NCBI GenBank assembly: GCA_016787525.1
Contig: JAEUUP010000024.1
Span: 1 to 64,000, forward strand
From: Saprospiraceae bacterium
GTDB taxonomy: Bacteria > Bacteroidota > Bacteroidia > Chitinophagales > Saprospiraceae
Length of the DNA: 64,000 nt
Reading direction: 5' to 3'
Below the pieces are notes generated by a model, which made no database searches, was not told the DNA's origin, and was given only the letters and a program-made list of their open reading frames with translations. Positions within the stretch are counted from its first letter, which is position 1; each line of letters opens with the position of its first letter. Positions 44,631 to 54,564 of this stretch are shown here, in pieces. The translations under genes and the position numbers were made by a program.

Positions 44631-44750
44631 TTAACTGAAAATTTACGATTCTCTTTTTTTATGGAGATTTACGATTGACGAAGGAGAGTTGTTGCATCGG
44701 ATAACGTAAAACGTAAATCAAAAATCGTAAATCGTCAATGTAAGCTGATG

Positions 44751-44823
44751 AGCGGAAGACGAGTCTCGAACTCGCGACCTACAGCTTGGAAGGCTGTCGC
44801 TCTACCAATTGAGCTACTTCCGC
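44751..44823 (-). tRNA. trnG: tRNA-Gly (anticodon TCC)
   Basis: 73 nt. Acceptor GCGGAAG/CTTCCGC, anticodon loop CTTCCAA, T-arm GCGAG-TTCGAGA-CTCGT. It sits between tRNA-Thr(GGT) and tRNA-Tyr, as in the classic order. Confidence 0.97.
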
Positions 44824-44926
44824 AATGTGTCAGTAGTCAGTAGTCATTAACTATTTCTTAAAAAATAAGAATAACTTAATGACTAATGACTCAATGACAT
44901 TTCGACCAAAGAAAGGGTAGAATGAG

Positions 44927-45009
44927 TGGGAGCAGATGGATTCGAACCACCGAAGGTGTAACCAGCAGATTTACAGTCTGCCCCATTTGGCCGCTCTGGA
45001 ATACTCCCA
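44927..45009 (-). tRNA. trnY: tRNA-Tyr (anticodon GTA)
   Basis: 83 nt with the long variable arm of class II tRNAs. Acceptor GGGAGTA/TGCTCCC (T-G wobble tolerated), anticodon loop CTGTAAA. Confidence 0.96.
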
Positions 45010-45017
45010 TTTATTAG

Positions 45018-45089
45018 AGCCAGTGGAGGGAGTCGAACCCCCGACCAGCTGATTACAAATCAGCTGCTCTACCTCTGAGCTACACTGGC
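45018..45089 (-). tRNA. trnT: tRNA-Thr (anticodon TGT)
   Basis: 72 nt. Acceptor GCCAGTG/CACTGGC, anticodon loop TTTGTAA, T-arm GGGGG-TTCGACT-CCCTC. It is the first gene of the operon, 106 nt from the promoter. Confidence 0.97.
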
Positions 45090-45194
45090 TATTTATGGAT
45101 TTTTCCAAGAGTATTACAGGTAAAAGAACTAACTTGATTTTCGATTTTGTCGCTGTTTTTAAGCTCCCTCAAAACCGTCTCTCAAAAAGCGATG

Positions 45195-45225
45195 CAAAGA
45201 TAGAGCCATTTTTTTTTCTTGCAAA
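45195..45225 (-). promoter_or_regulatory. Promoter of the tRNA-tuf-secE-nusG operon
   Basis: Read on the - strand: TTTG (45225-45222), a 19-bp A-rich spacer, TATCTTTG (45202-45195). This is a perfect Bacteroidota -33/-7 pair. Transcription should start near 45188. Confidence 0.88.
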
Positions 45226-45264
45226 CTTTTACTTCAAAAAAATTATTTTTTTTTCTTGCTTTTA

Positions 45265-46443
45265 TCAAACATCAACTGCATTGTCTTTTGTCAATTTCTC
45301 ATAAAAGCGAGCTGCCTCAGTATCCAATCTGTTTTTTGTCTCCAAATCTACCCGCATCAGACCAAATCGATAAGTCGGACCTAAATGCCATTCGAAATTA
45401 TCGAACGTTGACCAATGAACATAGCCCCAAATAGGAACACCCTTTTTTATCGTTTCATGAATCACCTCTAAATAATCTTTCAATGCTTGTATCCGCATTT
45501 CATCACTTTCGGTACAAACACCATTTTCAGTTATTATAATCGGTTTTTCATACTTTTTGTAAAACCGTTTGATTATTTTCTCTAAACCTTTTGGGTAATA
45601 TGCCCACATTTGGTCATGAGGTATCCCCATTTTATTCAACTTGTCAGGTCGATGCACCTCAGAAATGAGCCTTGGATCAAAAAGAATGTTGGCATAGTAG
45701 CTCAAGCCCCAAAAATCAACTTTTTCAAAATGTTTTGCCGCCCAAGTATTATAAAAATAATCTACCACTTTTGCAACAACAGAGCCTAAAATATTGACCC
45801 CTTTCATAGAAGCTGTATTCAAAGAAATACCTACCGGCTTCACTTTATCATGCACCTTCAACATCGTATAAACCGTTTTGTGCGCAATACCCATATTTTT
45901 AATGACTTCTTGCGCCTTGCTCATACTTTTACGATGTGGTGGAAAATCGCCAAAAAAATAAGCATTTGCCGCATACGCATTCGGTTCATTGAATGTATTC
46001 CAATATGATACGTATTTACCAAAGTGAAAGATACATTTTTTTACAAAATCTGTAAAAAAACCTAAATTTTCTTCATACAACCAGCCGCCTTTTTCTTCAA
46101 ACCACTTTGGATTAGTAAAATGATGCAAAACGAACATGATACTCATACCCCCCTCAGTCAATTCTTGAAAAAATTGACGGTATTCCTGAACAACCTCATG
46201 GTGAAACTTACCATATGGCTCTGTTTGCAAACGCGCCCAATCCACACTGCAACGATAAACAGTCCCAAAACGACGAATATGCTGAATATCCTCTGCTCGG
46301 CGCAATTCATGGTCTGTTGTCCTCTCCAGAAAATGACCATCTTTGGCTCTTAACCCTTTGAACGAATGTTCGGACGCTGTTTCGATTTGCGCAGCAGCCG
46401 TAGATGTTCCCCAAAAAAAATCCTGTGGAAATTGTAGAAGCAT
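45265..46443 (-). CDS. Glycoside hydrolase family 1 beta-glycosidase-like protein
   Basis: 392 residues. The acid/base Glu is in WNTFNEPNAY (E153) and the nucleophile in IIITENGV (E306); HHFTNP and WGYVHWSTFDNFEW are further GH1 signatures. It is somewhat shorter than the usual 440-470 residues. No signal peptide, so it is cytoplasmic and acts on short beta-glycosides. A near-match of the dispersed motif (CCCCCCTCAGTC, 46147-46158) encodes LTEGGM, in the loop before VLHHF. Confidence 0.92.
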   Translation of the reverse strand: MLLQFPQDFFWGTSTAAAQIETASEHSFKGLRAKDGHFLERTTDHELRRAEDIQHIRRFGTVYRCSVDWARLQTEPYGKFHHEVVQEYRQFFQELTEGGMSIMFVLHHFTNPKWFEEKGGWLYEENLGFFTDFVKKCIFHFGKYVSYWNTFNEPNAYAANAYFFGDFPPHRKSMSKAQEVIKNMGIAHKTVYTMLKVHDKVKPVGISLNTASMKGVNILGSVVAKVVDYFYNTWAAKHFEKVDFWGLSYYANILFDPRLISEVHRPDKLNKMGIPHDQMWAYYPKGLEKIIKRFYKKYEKPIIITENGVCTESDEMRIQALKDYLEVIHETIKKGVPIWGYVHWSTFDNFEWHLGPTYRFGLMRVDLETKNRLDTEAARFYEKLTKDNAVDV

Positions 46444-46477
46444 GGTTGTATTTGGTTGTTTTATTATAGTGTTTGAA

Positions 46478-47086
46478 CTATTTGGCTGTAAAATTTATAT
46501 TTTCATAAATATCTTCCATTTTTATCGCAACACCTAAAGAACGAAGTGACACTGTGTTAGACATATTCGTTTCGGTTTTGATGCGCCACAAGTCTTCTTC
46601 TTCTCTAAAACGGGTTTCAACTGATGGTTTTTTGCTATCAATCAAAACATATTCTTTGAAACTTGGCAACATTTTATACAAATCGAACTTACCAAAACGG
46701 TCATAAACTTGTGTACTTCTTGATAAAACCTCTACGATTAGCAATGGATTGACAATCAAATCCGTCCGACCATTCCAATACTGAGGGGTCTCACAAACGA
46801 CTAACGCATCAGGATAAACCCCAAAGTTCATGGGTTCAATATAGATTTTTAAATCACTATTGTAAACTCTAAATTTAGTTGGTAAAGGACGAACTGCCCA
46901 TTTTAAAGCAGCACCAATGTTGAGTCCTATTTCGCTATGTCTGTCTGTTCCTCCTGGCATTTTAATAATTTTCCCATTGTAAAATTCATGTTTCTCAACC
47001 GACCGTTCTTCGCGACGAAGATACTCTTCGAGCGTATAAACCTTAGGTTCTCGTATTTTTTTTGTTCCTATTACCAAGCCTAACAT
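46478..47086 (-). CDS. Uma2 family (DUF820) putative restriction endonuclease-like protein
   Basis: 202 residues with the PD-(D/E)XK-like core of Uma2: EEYLRREERSVEKHEFYNGKIIKM, YPDALVVCE, NPLLIVEVLSRST and YDRFGKFDLYKMLPSFKEYVLIDS. The E-(V)-L-S motif after the Asp is present, so the nuclease core is probably intact. The family is frequent in cyanobacteria and Bacteroidota; its biological role is not established. An antisense motif copy (46779-46788) encodes ETPQYW, next to the catalytic Asp strand. Confidence 0.88.
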   Translation of the reverse strand: MLGLVIGTKKIREPKVYTLEEYLRREERSVEKHEFYNGKIIKMPGGTDRHSEIGLNIGAALKWAVRPLPTKFRVYNSDLKIYIEPMNFGVYPDALVVCETPQYWNGRTDLIVNPLLIVEVLSRSTQVYDRFGKFDLYKMLPSFKEYVLIDSKKPSVETRFREEEDLWRIKTETNMSNTVSLRSLGVAIKMEDIYENINFTAK

Positions 47087-47142
47087 GTCTTTTATTTTTG
47101 CTGCAAGTTAATCCGTTCTCTTATAATATCCAATAAAGCCTT

Positions 47143-50100
47143 TTAGTTCACTTTTAGAATACGCACTTTTTCATTGTTTATGCCCAAAATAAAAGTTTTT
47201 TGCTGCCCAATTTGAAGCGGTAACATGCGTCTCACCTCACCCTTAATTTGCACCCCCTCAGTATTTTTCACCTCAAAATGCCCGTTTCCTTTGTTAATCA
47301 GTAATTTGCCATAGTCCGCATCGTAACGTCCCAATTGAATATTGTTGCCAAAATAGTTGCCATACATCAGCACATCTGGCAAATTATCGCCATTGGCATC
47401 TATAATTTGTGCCGTCATATAGGGTGTCCATTGCGCCAAATCTGGTAACGAAACGGTCTCAAACTTACCATTCCCTTGATTGATTAAAACAGCATTATCG
47501 AAATAGTTGGCTTCGTATTTTTGTGCTTTTTTCAGTTTTTCAGCCGTAAAAATCTCCTCTAAACTCATTTCCGCAAACTTTCGAGCATACAAAATCTTCT
47601 TTTTCAAAATCGGTACTTGTCGCTGCAAATCGGCAATTGTCGCAAAAACATGTTCCTTGCCTTGTAAATAGTAAGTAACGATTTGTTCTTTTTTGCCGTT
47701 TCCGTCGTAATCATTATAATACATCCTAACAGGTTCTTTCTCCGATGCCTTTAAGCGCGAATTTTGACCTAAATTGCCTGCTATGAAGTCCAAATCACCG
47801 TCATTATCTACATCGCAAGTCAATATAAAATTCCACCAACCTCTTTTATCTGTCAATTTTGTCGTTTTAAAACTGTTTTTTTCGTTCAAAAACGCATAAA
47901 TACCATCCCATTCAACAGCTACAATCAAATCTTGGTCACCATCTTTGTCCACATCTGCCAAAACTGCATTTTTGACCATCCCTATTTTCGATAAATCCTT
48001 ATTATACTGAGGGGTCACATCTGAAAAATGTCCATGTCCATCGTTTTGCAACAAATAGGATTGTGGCGTTTCGCCATAAGCCCACACAACTGACCTTGCG
48101 CCCAGAAACAAATCGAGAAAACCATCGCCATTGAAATCCAAAGCCTGCAAAGTGTTGACTGTCGAATAAATGCCTTTGAAAGCATCGGGCAGACGTGTAA
48201 AATTGGCTTTACCATCATTCAGATACACGCGAGATTGTTGTTTTTCATCGTTATTGTAAAACTCATTACCGCCCGTACCGACCACTAAATCCTTGTCTTT
48301 GTCATTGTCCACATCTATCAAAAGTGCATCCACGTCTTCATAAGTGCTATCCAAATCAAACGCAGGACAAGGTTTCCGCGAAAAAGTGCCATTTTTATTT
48401 TGCAAAAACAGACCTGCTCGCTCCCATTTGGCATTGCCAACGAACACATCATCTAAACCGTCGCCATTCACATCTCCAACTGCCAAGGCAGGTCCATCCG
48501 TTGAAGTCAGATGAGGTAAAAGTGGCTCTCGATTGAGTTCCACGAAGTCATTTTCAGTGTGCTTGAAATCTAATTGAGTTTGAAGTGTCAAATCGGCTAA
48601 TTTACTGAGGGGGTATTTTTTTCGATTTACAAAACGTTGATAATCAAATTTTTGCAAACCTTTTTTATAAACGAACTCATTCACTCCCTGCCATTTCAAC
48701 GTATTTTTATCTAATTTTTGAAACGTATTATCTGTCCAAACCAAAACCAAACTATCTATCGTTTGCGGATTGCCCACACCTGCGTACAAAGGCGTTTCCA
48801 TACTTGATTGAAAACCTCGTGTCGGATATTTCTCAAAAATCATGACTGAATCGCCTCTATAAGCTATCAATTTAGAGCCTATCGCATTCCTATTTTTTTC
48901 AGAACCGACCAGTTTTAATGTCAATAGTTGATGCGCTGAATCTTTTTTAGCCAAATTTTCATACACGAAAGCCTTATCGTTGATGTTTGTCGTCACAATA
49001 TCCAAATCGCCATCGTTGTCCAAATCAGCATAAGCCGCGCCATTAGAGTATGAAATTTTATTGTTTTTTATAAAATATTGTTGGTCTTTGAATTTTAAAT
49101 CACCCTCATTTCTATACAATTTATTGTCTAATTTAATCTCTGGAATATTTCTAACAATATCTAAATCTTTATCAGTCAATGTATTATTCACTATTTTCGA
49201 TTGAAACTCATCTGCACCTGCAAATTTTATGTAGTCAATATCATTCATACGCTTTGGAATGCCATTGCTGATGAAAATATCTTTGTTCCCATCGTTGTCA
49301 AAATCAAAAAACAGCGTTGCCCACGACCAGTCTGTGGCTTGAACACCCGAATAAGTCGCTATTTCGCTCATCGTGCCGTTGCCATTGTTGATTTGCAAAG
49401 CATTGCGCGCGTATTGATGATTGTAACCATAATTTCGCTTGAATTGATAAATACCAAACGCATCTTCGCCTTCGGAAGCCTTCAATACAGATGGAGTGTA
49501 TGGCTGCATATCGAGGCTCATTAGGTCGTTCCAACCGTCATTGTTCAAATCTCCGATGTCAACACCCATGCTAAATGTGCTTGTGTGGTTGATATAATCG
49601 GTAATTTGTTCCTTAAAAGTGCCATTTCGTTGGTTGATATATAGATAATCGTTCTCATGAAAGTCGTTGCCGATGTACATATCGGGATAACCGTCGCCAT
49701 TGATATCGCCCACAACCAAACCCAAACCATAGCCCAAAGCGTTGCTGTAAATGCCCACTGTTTTTGTAATTTCTACAAATTTTCCATTCTCATTTTTAAA
49801 AAAACGGTCGCCTGAAAGCGGATGATATTTGTATTTACCTTCTTGAAAAACAGCGCGAGGTCCAAAAGTACCATTGTTGTGCAGCGAATGATTGAGTTGG
49901 AACATATCCAAATCGCCATCCAAATCGTAGTCAAAAAACGTGGCTTGCGTACCAAAACCAACCAAATCCAAACCATATTGCTTCGATTGTTCTTCAAATT
50001 GTGGCACCCCCTCAGTATTCACTCCCTTATTGATATACAATTTGTTATGACTTTGCAATTGCAAATAATTGCCGACCACGCTCACATAAATATCCAAAAG

Positions 50101-50487
50101 CTCATCTTGATTGATGTCCACCACTGCTACCCCATTCGCCCAATCCATACTTTTGCCCAAACCTGCCCCCTCAGTAATGTCTTGAAATTTTAAGCCTCCT
50201 TTATTCACATATAATTTATTCGATACTCGATTACCCGAAAAAAACAAATCTAACAAACCGTCATTATTGAAATCGCCTACGCCGACACCCGAGCCATTGT
50301 AATAATACATGTACTTAAAAATATTGAAATCCAAATTCACCGTCAAGTCGTTGGAGAAGTCAAGACCTGTTTGTTCCGCTTCCAAAAGTTTGAAAACGGG
50401 TGTGCCAGCTTCTTGTTTTATGCCTGTTTTTTGACATGAAAAAGCAAACAGAACAAGTACACATATTGCTAAAATGTTTTTTTTCAT
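47143..50487 (-). CDS. FG-GAP/VCBS repeat lipoprotein, CRTAC1-like (UnbV/ASPIC)
   Basis: About 1114 residues from ATG 50487, with lipobox FSC (MKKNILAICVLVLFAFSC). It has at least nine FG-GAP type calcium-binding repeats of the form DxNxDGxxD (DFNNDGLLDLFF, DINGDGYPDMYIGN, DVDNDGDLDFIAGN) and an ASPIC/UnbV stretch (YPTRGFQSSMETPLYAGVG). It should fold into one or two seven-bladed propellers on the outer membrane surface. Five motif copies: 47253-47263 (NTEGV), 48005-48014 (TPQYN), 48603-48613 (YPLSK), 50007-50017 (NTEGV) and 50166-50176 (ITEGA). It is a paralogue of the 51161 gene. Confidence 0.88.
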   Translation of the reverse strand: MKKNILAICVLVLFAFSCQKTGIKQEAGTPVFKLLEAEQTGLDFSNDLTVNLDFNIFKYMYYYNGSGVGVGDFNNDGLLDLFFSGNRVSNKLYVNKGGLKFQDITEGAGLGKSMDWANGVAVVDINQDELLDIYVSVVGNYLQLQSHNKLYINKGVNTEGVPQFEEQSKQYGLDLVGFGTQATFFDYDLDGDLDMFQLNHSLHNNGTFGPRAVFQEGKYKYHPLSGDRFFKNENGKFVEITKTVGIYSNALGYGLGLVVGDINGDGYPDMYIGNDFHENDYLYINQRNGTFKEQITDYINHTSTFSMGVDIGDLNNDGWNDLMSLDMQPYTPSVLKASEGEDAFGIYQFKRNYGYNHQYARNALQINNGNGTMSEIATYSGVQATDWSWATLFFDFDNDGNKDIFISNGIPKRMNDIDYIKFAGADEFQSKIVNNTLTDKDLDIVRNIPEIKLDNKLYRNEGDLKFKDQQYFIKNNKISYSNGAAYADLDNDGDLDIVTTNINDKAFVYENLAKKDSAHQLLTLKLVGSEKNRNAIGSKLIAYRGDSVMIFEKYPTRGFQSSMETPLYAGVGNPQTIDSLVLVWTDNTFQKLDKNTLKWQGVNEFVYKKGLQKFDYQRFVNRKKYPLSKLADLTLQTQLDFKHTENDFVELNREPLLPHLTSTDGPALAVGDVNGDGLDDVFVGNAKWERAGLFLQNKNGTFSRKPCPAFDLDSTYEDVDALLIDVDNDKDKDLVVGTGGNEFYNNDEKQQSRVYLNDGKANFTRLPDAFKGIYSTVNTLQALDFNGDGFLDLFLGARSVVWAYGETPQSYLLQNDGHGHFSDVTPQYNKDLSKIGMVKNAVLADVDKDGDQDLIVAVEWDGIYAFLNEKNSFKTTKLTDKRGWWNFILTCDVDNDGDLDFIAGNLGQNSRLKASEKEPVRMYYNDYDGNGKKEQIVTYYLQGKEHVFATIADLQRQVPILKKKILYARKFAEMSLEEIFTAEKLKKAQKYEANYFDNAVLINQGNGKFETVSLPDLAQWTPYMTAQIIDANGDNLPDVLMYGNYFGNNIQLGRYDADYGKLLINKGNGHFEVKNTEGVQIKGEVRRMLPLQIGQQKTFILGINNEKVRILKVN

Positions 50488-50594
50488 AACTTTCAGTATC
50501 TTGTTCATGACATAAAATCAAAAACAATATTGATAGATTCTGCATTAATTTGGCTAAAAAGAAGCCAAAACGATAAAAATTGCTCGTTAACAGA

Positions 50595-51146
50595 TTATAT
50601 AACCGACAAATCCGTAACCATAACCGTCACTTCAAAATCCTTAACAACTTTAATAATGACTCGGCGATTGCCATCTACTTTTGCATACACTTTTTCACCT
50701 GTTGGCAAGATTGCAATGAAAAAATCTTTTCCATACCATTTTTCCATCAAGGTTTTCACTTCTGCCACTAATTTGTCGGTTTGCATATTGGGGTTCCAAG
50801 GGTCTAAGGTTTTGTAAGTGAACAAAAAGGGGATTTCAGCAATTTTACCATCTTTAAATTGAGGAAAAAAGTTTAATTGAACAGGGAAATTGGATGTTAT
50901 TTTACCAATTTGATACTCAACTGATTTGTTATAGCCTTCAAAAAAAACGCCTTTTTTGTTCATAGCCCAACAGTAATTATAAAAATCTTGCTGCGCCATA
51001 CCCAAATGTATCCCCATAAAAACGCTGTCTTGTCTTATGCCCTTAGCCAGTTCTTGTTTTTCAATTTTTGCTAAATCTTTCGCGCTGTTATTCTTACAAG
51101 CAACGAGCAAGAATCCAATAAAAAGTAAACAAACGATTGTTCTCAT
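50595..51146 (-). CDS. Hypothetical lipoprotein between the two CRTAC1-like genes
   Basis: 183 residues with lipoprotein signal MRTIVCLLFIGFLLVAC (C17). The mature part has a lysine-rich helix, then GIHLGMAQQDFYNYCWAMNKKGVFFEG and a beta-rich end. No family is recognised. It lies 14 bp after the upstream FG-GAP gene and 107 bp before the next, so the three are probably one operon. Confidence 0.65.
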   Translation of the reverse strand: MRTIVCLLFIGFLLVACKNNSAKDLAKIEKQELAKGIRQDSVFMGIHLGMAQQDFYNYCWAMNKKGVFFEGYNKSVEYQIGKITSNFPVQLNFFPQFKDGKIAEIPFLFTYKTLDPWNPNMQTDKLVAEVKTLMEKWYGKDFFIAILPTGEKVYAKVDGNRRVIIKVVKDFEVTVMVTDLSVI

Positions 51147-51160
51147 AAAAATTTAAAGTT

Positions 51161-54100
51161 TTAGTTAACATTTTTAGTAGCAGTTTTGCATTGCAATAAA
51201 CGCAATTTATCGTTATTAACTGCTATCAACAAATAATTCAAACCTTTGATTTTCAACTGTTTAATATCTTTAATCATGCCTTTTACCATCAGTCCGCTTT
51301 GATTTGTACTGAGGGGGGTAAAATTCATATTGCCATTATTCAACAACACATCTCCGTAGCTACCATCAATGCGACCATACTGAGGTAAAAAATTAAAATT
51401 GTTGCCACCAACAACCAAATCGAGTTTGCCATCGGCATTGACATCGCACGCATGAATGGCACATATTGACGATAGTTGTACTTGATAAGGCAGTTCTTGC
51501 AGCGAAAAATTACCTTTCCCATCATTGACGGCTACGATGGATTTGAAATAATCTACTTGTTTCACTTGAGCCGACTTCAATTTATTGCTTGGGAGTAATT
51601 CTTGAATGGATTTTTTAGCATAGTCATGGTGTTTCAATACGTTTTTCTTCAATATAGGCATCTCTTTCACCATGTCTCGTTTCATAATAACAGGCAAATC
51701 TTTACCATTTAAAGAATAAGAAATGATTTTTTCCATATATCCATTGCCGTCAAAATCATTGAGCCACAACTTCAAAGGTGGGTCATTGCGGTCTGCCAAA
51801 TAGCAGTTTTCGCCTGTATTGCCCAAAATCATGTCCATATCGCCATCGCCATCAAGGTCAGCCGTTTCTATGGCATACCAAAAGCCATTTTTGCCCTTGA
51901 AAGCGTCCGTACTGAGGGGGGTAAATTTACCTGTATTATTTAATTTGAAGACAGTCGGCGACATCCACTCGCCTACGATGATTAACTCACTGCGCTTGTC
52001 ACCGTCCACATCTGCCCATTTCGCATCAGTCACCAATCCTATATATTCCAATTCAGGAGCTACTAAGGGGGTCACATCGGTAAATTTGCCTTGATTGTTT
52101 TGATATAAATAATTTTTAGGCGATATCCCGTATTGGAGTGGCGTACTGCGGCTGCCTACAAACAAATCTAAGTCGCCATCACCATCATAATCGTTTGAAA
52201 TGATAACCGAAGTATTGAAACCGTTGCTGGGTAATGACCCAGGGTGCATGACAAAATTGCCTTTACCATCGTTGAAAAACAAACGGTCTTGATTCTCGCG
52301 TGCGCCTACTGGCGCATAATTACCGCCCGAACCGACGTATAAATCCAAATCTCCGTCGCTGTCTGCATCGAAAAAATGAACAGCAGTATCTTCAAAATCA
52401 ATAAATTTTGCGACCTCTGGATTTGTTGCCGCCTTGAATGTACCGTCTATTTGCTGAATATAAACAGCTTTCGCTTGTCCTTTTGCGCCACAAATATATA
52501 CATCGTCTAATTTGTCGCCATTGACATCACCGACTGCTGTTTTGGGCCCTTCTTTTGAGAGCATCATTGGCACAGTGCGCTCTGTATAAAAATCTATATG
52601 ATCTTCTTCTTTGTGTATCGGCAAACCATTCACCAATTTTTCGTTGTTGAGTAACAAAGGTGTGGCAGTCGCTTTTTTATAGTCTGCTTTTTGTCGTTTA
52701 CATTTGGTATATTCAACTGTATTGAGTTTATTCAATTGAAAATCAGTCAGTTTTGTATAAGTTCTATCCTGCCAATAAATCAAAACACTATCTACTTTCT
52801 GCCCTTGGGGTAAACCTATCATCAACTTATTGTCCACACAAGATTGAAAACCTCGTGTTGGAATATTCTCTTTTTGATAAATTTGTCCACCACTAAACAC
52901 CTGAACTTTTGCACCCACTGCAAAAGTGTTCGCAGCATCCCCCCTCAGTAAAAAGCCCATATAAGTAGCCGAACTGTCCTTTGTTGTGTTGTTTTGATAG
53001 ACCAAAGCCTCCTGATTGACGTTGTTGATGACCAAATCGAGGTCTCCGTCGTTGTCCAAATCGCCATAAGCAGCACCATTTGAAAAAGTTTTATCCGTCA
53101 AACCCCATTTATTGGACACATCTTCAAAGCGCAAATTGCCTTTATTTCTGAACATCAAATTTTGAATCGGCACTGAGGGCATCCTTTTTATGATTTCATC
53201 CACTTGCTCTTTTTGCCCCGTCAAAGCCATTCTTTGAATGATGTCATCAGCAAAAAAATCAATAAAATCTTGGTCAATCACATCATTGTAGATGCCATTG
53301 CAGACCAACAGGTCTTGCAAACCATCAAAATCAGCGTCAAAAATCAACGCACCCCACGACCAATCCGAAGCAGCCACACCTGCATAGTGCGCAACATCTT
53401 TGAAAGTACCATCGCCCTGATTTATTTGAAGGGTATTTTGAGAATATTGGTGATAAAATCCACGCGATTGCTTCAAATTATAGACATCAATGCTTTCAAA
53501 TTCAGTCGTTGTTTTCAATCGTTCCTCATCATAAGGCAACATTTCGGTCGCAAACACATCGGGCAATCCATCGTTATTCACATCTGCCATGTCCGAACCC
53601 ATCGAAGCTGTACTCAGATGCTGCATGGCTTCCGTCGCTTCTTCTTTGAATGTTCCATTTTTTTGATTGATGTATAAATAATCACGTTCAAAAAAATCAT
53701 TGGACACATAAATATCCAACCAACCGTCATTGTTGACATCGCCCACCGTGACACCCAAACCAAAACCTATTAAACTACCATAAATCCCCGCTTTTTCACT
53801 AACATCTACAAATTTTCCGTTCTCATTTTTCAAAAAAACATCACCACCGCCTTTCAAAAAGTCATCAACTTGCCAATCTTTTGCACGCAGGTTGCGGTTG
53901 TTAGAATAGTTGAGCGCGTTGACAGGAATAAAAGAATTTTTCAAGATGTAGCAATCCAAATCGCCATCGCCATCGTAGTCAAAAAAAGCGGCGTGCGTGC
54001 TATAACCCAATTCATCTAAACCATATTCTTTAGCTTTTTCTGTAAATGTTAAATCGCCATTATTGATAAACAATTGATTGCGAGGAACTATTTTATTGAA

Positions 54101-54514
54101 GTATCCTGCATTACATACATAAATATCTAAAAAACCATCGTGATTGATGTCCACCATAACCACACCTGTACTCCAACTGTCCTTTGATTCAATACCTGCT
54201 TTTTCAGAAATATCGTCGAACTTCATATTGCCTTTATTCAGATAAAGTTTGTTCGCACCCATATTTGCTGTAAAAAACACATCGGACAGACCATCGTTAT
54301 TGATGTCGCCAATAGCTACGCCACCTCCGTTGTAGTAGTTGCGGTAGGTCAAAATATTAACATCTTTGGTATTTGAGACAGAATTTGTAAATTTAATGCC
54401 TGTTTGGTCGGACGATATTTTTGAGAAAACCGAAGTTTCTGACAAAGTTGTGGTTTTGTTGCAAGCAAAAAGAAAAATTGCCAAGGCAAAAGCTATGGTG
54501 TAAAATATCTTCAT
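51161..54514 (-). CDS. FG-GAP/VCBS repeat lipoprotein, CRTAC1-like (UnbV/ASPIC)
   Basis: About 1117 residues from ATG 54514 (MKIFYTIAFALAIFLFAC, lipobox FAC); the frame to 54607 would translate a dispersed motif copy and is not used. Repeats include DINNDGLSDVFF, DYDGDGDLDCYI, DVNNDGWLDIYVSN and DLDGDGDMDMILGN. The ASPIC/UnbV segment is IPTRGFQSCVDNKLMIGLP. It aligns with the 47143 protein over its whole length. Motif copies are 51307-51318 (TPLST), 51910-51921 (TPLST) and 52939-52950 (LLRGD), with near-matches at 52071 (TACTAAGGGGG) and 53171. First gene of the three-gene operon. Confidence 0.88.
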   Translation of the reverse strand: MKIFYTIAFALAIFLFACNKTTTLSETSVFSKISSDQTGIKFTNSVSNTKDVNILTYRNYYNGGGVAIGDINNDGLSDVFFTANMGANKLYLNKGNMKFDDISEKAGIESKDSWSTGVVMVDINHDGFLDIYVCNAGYFNKIVPRNQLFINNGDLTFTEKAKEYGLDELGYSTHAAFFDYDGDGDLDCYILKNSFIPVNALNYSNNRNLRAKDWQVDDFLKGGGDVFLKNENGKFVDVSEKAGIYGSLIGFGLGVTVGDVNNDGWLDIYVSNDFFERDYLYINQKNGTFKEEATEAMQHLSTASMGSDMADVNNDGLPDVFATEMLPYDEERLKTTTEFESIDVYNLKQSRGFYHQYSQNTLQINQGDGTFKDVAHYAGVAASDWSWGALIFDADFDGLQDLLVCNGIYNDVIDQDFIDFFADDIIQRMALTGQKEQVDEIIKRMPSVPIQNLMFRNKGNLRFEDVSNKWGLTDKTFSNGAAYGDLDNDGDLDLVINNVNQEALVYQNNTTKDSSATYMGFLLRGDAANTFAVGAKVQVFSGGQIYQKENIPTRGFQSCVDNKLMIGLPQGQKVDSVLIYWQDRTYTKLTDFQLNKLNTVEYTKCKRQKADYKKATATPLLLNNEKLVNGLPIHKEEDHIDFYTERTVPMMLSKEGPKTAVGDVNGDKLDDVYICGAKGQAKAVYIQQIDGTFKAATNPEVAKFIDFEDTAVHFFDADSDGDLDLYVGSGGNYAPVGARENQDRLFFNDGKGNFVMHPGSLPSNGFNTSVIISNDYDGDGDLDLFVGSRSTPLQYGISPKNYLYQNNQGKFTDVTPLVAPELEYIGLVTDAKWADVDGDKRSELIIVGEWMSPTVFKLNNTGKFTPLSTDAFKGKNGFWYAIETADLDGDGDMDMILGNTGENCYLADRNDPPLKLWLNDFDGNGYMEKIISYSLNGKDLPVIMKRDMVKEMPILKKNVLKHHDYAKKSIQELLPSNKLKSAQVKQVDYFKSIVAVNDGKGNFSLQELPYQVQLSSICAIHACDVNADGKLDLVVGGNNFNFLPQYGRIDGSYGDVLLNNGNMNFTPLSTNQSGLMVKGMIKDIKQLKIKGLNYLLIAVNNDKLRLLQCKTATKNVN

Positions 54515-54553
54515 GATTTGTTTTTTATACATTCTAAGTTGCACGCTGTGAAG

Positions 54554-54564
54554 CCCCCTCAGTA
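54554..54564 (-). repeat. Dispersed TACTGAGGGGG copy, divergent intergenic
   Basis: CCCCCTCAGTA on the + strand in the control region between the FG-GAP operon and the LRR-like gene. Confidence 0.95.
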
